Shown piece by piece: positions 62,898 to 64,000 of a DNA stretch of 64,000 nucleotides. A model generated the notes under the pieces. The model was given only the letters and a program-made list of their open reading frames with translations, was not told the origin of the DNA and made no database searches. Within the stretch, counting starts at the first letter, position 1; each line of letters starts with the position of its first letter. The stretch is from NCBI GenBank assembly GCA_008125075.1, contig VLTH01000002.1:1905451-1969450 (forward strand), given 5' to 3'. Source of the stretch: Acetivibrio alkalicellulosi. GTDB lineage: Bacteria > Bacillota > Clostridia > Acetivibrionales > Acetivibrionaceae. The position numbers and the translations under genes are program-made.

Positions 62898-63584
62898 CTA
62901 CAATCCCTTGGTAGGTAAATATCTATCAATATATACCACATTGTCTTTTATATATGCCAGCTCAGGTATAAACTGATTACCTATTTCCTTTTGGTCTGGT
63001 GATCGAGTTATAACGTCAGCAATTCGTAGTTGGGTAGGGTGTAAGTTTAAGGCAACAACTATAGCTTCTTTATTACCATCTGCACCTGCATGAACAATCC
63101 CTCTTAATGACCCCATAACTATAACGTTTCCTGTTGCAATAACTTCCCCTCCTGGGTTTACGTCTCCAATAACTACTAAATTGCCTTCAAATTTCACCAG
63201 TTGACCTGATCGTATCGTTCCTCTATGAAACTTTGAAACTCCTTCCTCTAAACCTTTAAAATAAAAATTACTCATCCTGATTTTTGAATGTAGAGTTTCT
63301 GTAATTTCTCTTTCAACTTTTACAGGTTCTTCAGTATCCATTTCAAAATTATTGATTTTTGCTCCACTCTTGTTTTTTAACAACTCAAACACTAATCTTT
63401 CTTCTTCTTTTGAGAGTTTTTTCCCTCTATATTTTACTGAAAGACTTGCACCTTTAAAAAACTTACCACCTGATAATATTTTTTCTTCCACTTGCTTTAA
63501 TATTGTGTCAAAGTCCGATTCTTCCTTCATAATAACAGTGAGACAATTTAAAGAAGCCTTAAAAATAACACTATTGTCACTCAT
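62898..63584 (-). CDS. minC: Septum site-determining protein MinC
   Basis: 228 residues from the ATG at 63584 (GGAGG nine bases; the ATG at 63593 directly follows the ribosome site). N-terminal FtsZ-inhibiting domain (1-95) and C-terminal beta-helix (about 115-220: GTIRSGQLVKFEGNLVVIGDVNPGGEVIATGNV type repeats, cut in this note). It inhibits FtsZ at the poles with MinD. 300 bp separates it from minD, wider than usual. Confidence 0.93.
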   Translation of the reverse strand: MSDNSVIFKASLNCLTVIMKEESDFDTILKQVEEKILSGGKFFKGASLSVKYRGKKLSKEEERLVFELLKNKSGAKINNFEMDTEEPVKVEREITETLHSKIRMSNFYFKGLEEGVSKFHRGTIRSGQLVKFEGNLVVIGDVNPGGEVIATGNVIVMGSLRGIVHAGADGNKEAIVVALNLHPTQLRIADVITRSPDQKEIGNQFIPELAYIKDNVVYIDRYLPTKGL

Positions 63585-63643
63585 CTTACACATCCTCCAC
63601 TAAATAACATTTTGTATGTTTTAAAAAAATTAAATCATAAATT

Positions 63644-64000
63644 TTAACGAGTAAACCTGACTTGATCGGTAACAATTCTATCTACAGGAAGACTTCTACT
63701 GTTCATGCCAAAATACTCTTGTAATACATCAACCGCAACTGGAACTGCATTTGATCCCCATACACCTTGTTCAATAACTACTGCCACTGCAATTTGGGGA
63801 TTTTCTGCAGGCGCATATGCTATAAACAAAGCATCTGAAGATCTACCAAATTGTTCTCCACCTGTTTCAGGGGTTCCAGTTTTTCCCGCTACAGTAATGT
63901 TACTGGGGAAATCTCTAAAAAATCTATATGCTGTACCATAAGATTCACTGACAACTGCTTCCATACTAAGCTTTACATAATCTATTGTACCATCACTTAG
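63644..64000 (-). CDS. mrdA: Penicillin-binding protein 2 (transpeptidase), C-terminal part
   Basis: 119 residues at the window edge, open to position 64000. It contains AGKTGTPETGG, the KTG motif of class B penicillin-binding proteins, and the ALFIAYAPAENPQIAVAV strand pair that follows it. The position next to minC matches mrdA (PBP2, lateral wall synthesis). The N-terminal membrane and catalytic Ser-x2-Lys regions lie outside the window. Confidence 0.9.
   Translation of the reverse strand, partial: LSDGTIDYVKLSMEAVVSESYGTAYRFFRDFPSNITVAGKTGTPETGGEQFGRSSDALFIAYAPAENPQIAVAVVIEQGVWGSNAVPVAVDVLQEYFGMNSRSLPVDRIVTDQVRFTR

Overview
The window reads as the chromosome of a low-GC, spore-forming, cellulolytic anaerobe of the Clostridia, most like the cellulosome-producing Acetivibrio / Clostridium cluster III group. 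The evidence is a GH9 cellulase with a type I dockerin, SpoIVFA/SpoIVFB-like proteins beside a minCDE cluster, glgC/glgD, an FMN-riboswitch-controlled riboflavin operon, and AT-rich intergenic DNA. No phage, CRISPR array or intact insertion sequence is visible. Genus assignment is inference.

Region 1 (1-23 kb) is the unusual part: a type VII (WXG100) secretion island fused to a Tad-like pilus island, all on the minus strand. Positions 1-9.8 kb carry a row of small WXG-type proteins (seven, counting degenerate ones), two paralogous EspG-like proteins, a LytTR regulator with Glu at the phospho-acceptor position, two exported proteins and a lipase-like protein without the nucleophile Ser. Positions 10.3-22.9 kb form one tightly packed transcription unit: CpaE-like, CpaB-like, CpaE-like, TadA-like ATPase, two TadB/TadC-like platform proteins, a Flp-like pilin, two pseudopilin-like proteins, YukD, a DUF5050-like propeller and an EssC-type FtsK/SpoIIIE ATPase. 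The canonical Firmicute partners EssA, EssB and EsaA are not visible. Three intergenic sites in region 1 share a 9-12-9 direct-repeat layout (AAAATGCAA paired with ATAATGCAG-like), the geometry expected for a LytTR-family regulator. They are the best candidates for tying the WXG units to the regulator at 5.6-6.4 kb.

Region 2 (23.3-30.9 kb, plus strand) holds a receiver-PP2C phosphatase, a large hybrid histidine kinase ending in HPt, and the dockerin-bearing GH9 enzyme. Region 3 (31-34.9 kb) is a heterodimeric ABC exporter preceded by a leader peptide and a three-way alternative hairpin, i.e. a probable ribosome-mediated attenuator of the BmrB-BmrCD kind. Region 4 (34.9-39.2 kb) is a second, more canonical tad locus. 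Region 5 (39.7-45.1 kb) covers K+ uptake (KtrB/TrkH-like plus two RCK proteins), DUF421/DUF4363 and a Ca2+/Na+ exchanger. Region 6 (45.2-50 kb) has tRNA-Val, fabI, a lipid kinase and glgCD. Region 7 (50-55.4 kb) is ribDEBAH flanked by two paralogous PilZ proteins. Region 8 (55.6-59 kb) has a Na+/solute symporter, its small accessory protein and a methylenetetrahydrofolate reductase. Region 9 (59.1-64 kb) is spoIVFB-spoIVFA-mgsA-minE-minD-minC-PBP2 (the last cut by the window edge).

A dispersed non-coding repeat of about 35-65 bp (starting GGGGTGC and containing GTGAAGAAAAATATTCCAG) occurs at nine intergenic sites from 23 kb to 63 kb, once as a nearly perfect 86-bp inverted pair. A second, 49-bp palindromic repeat is shared by 9.86 kb and 46.34 kb; at 9.86 kb it borders what looks like a relic of an IS200/IS605-type element.
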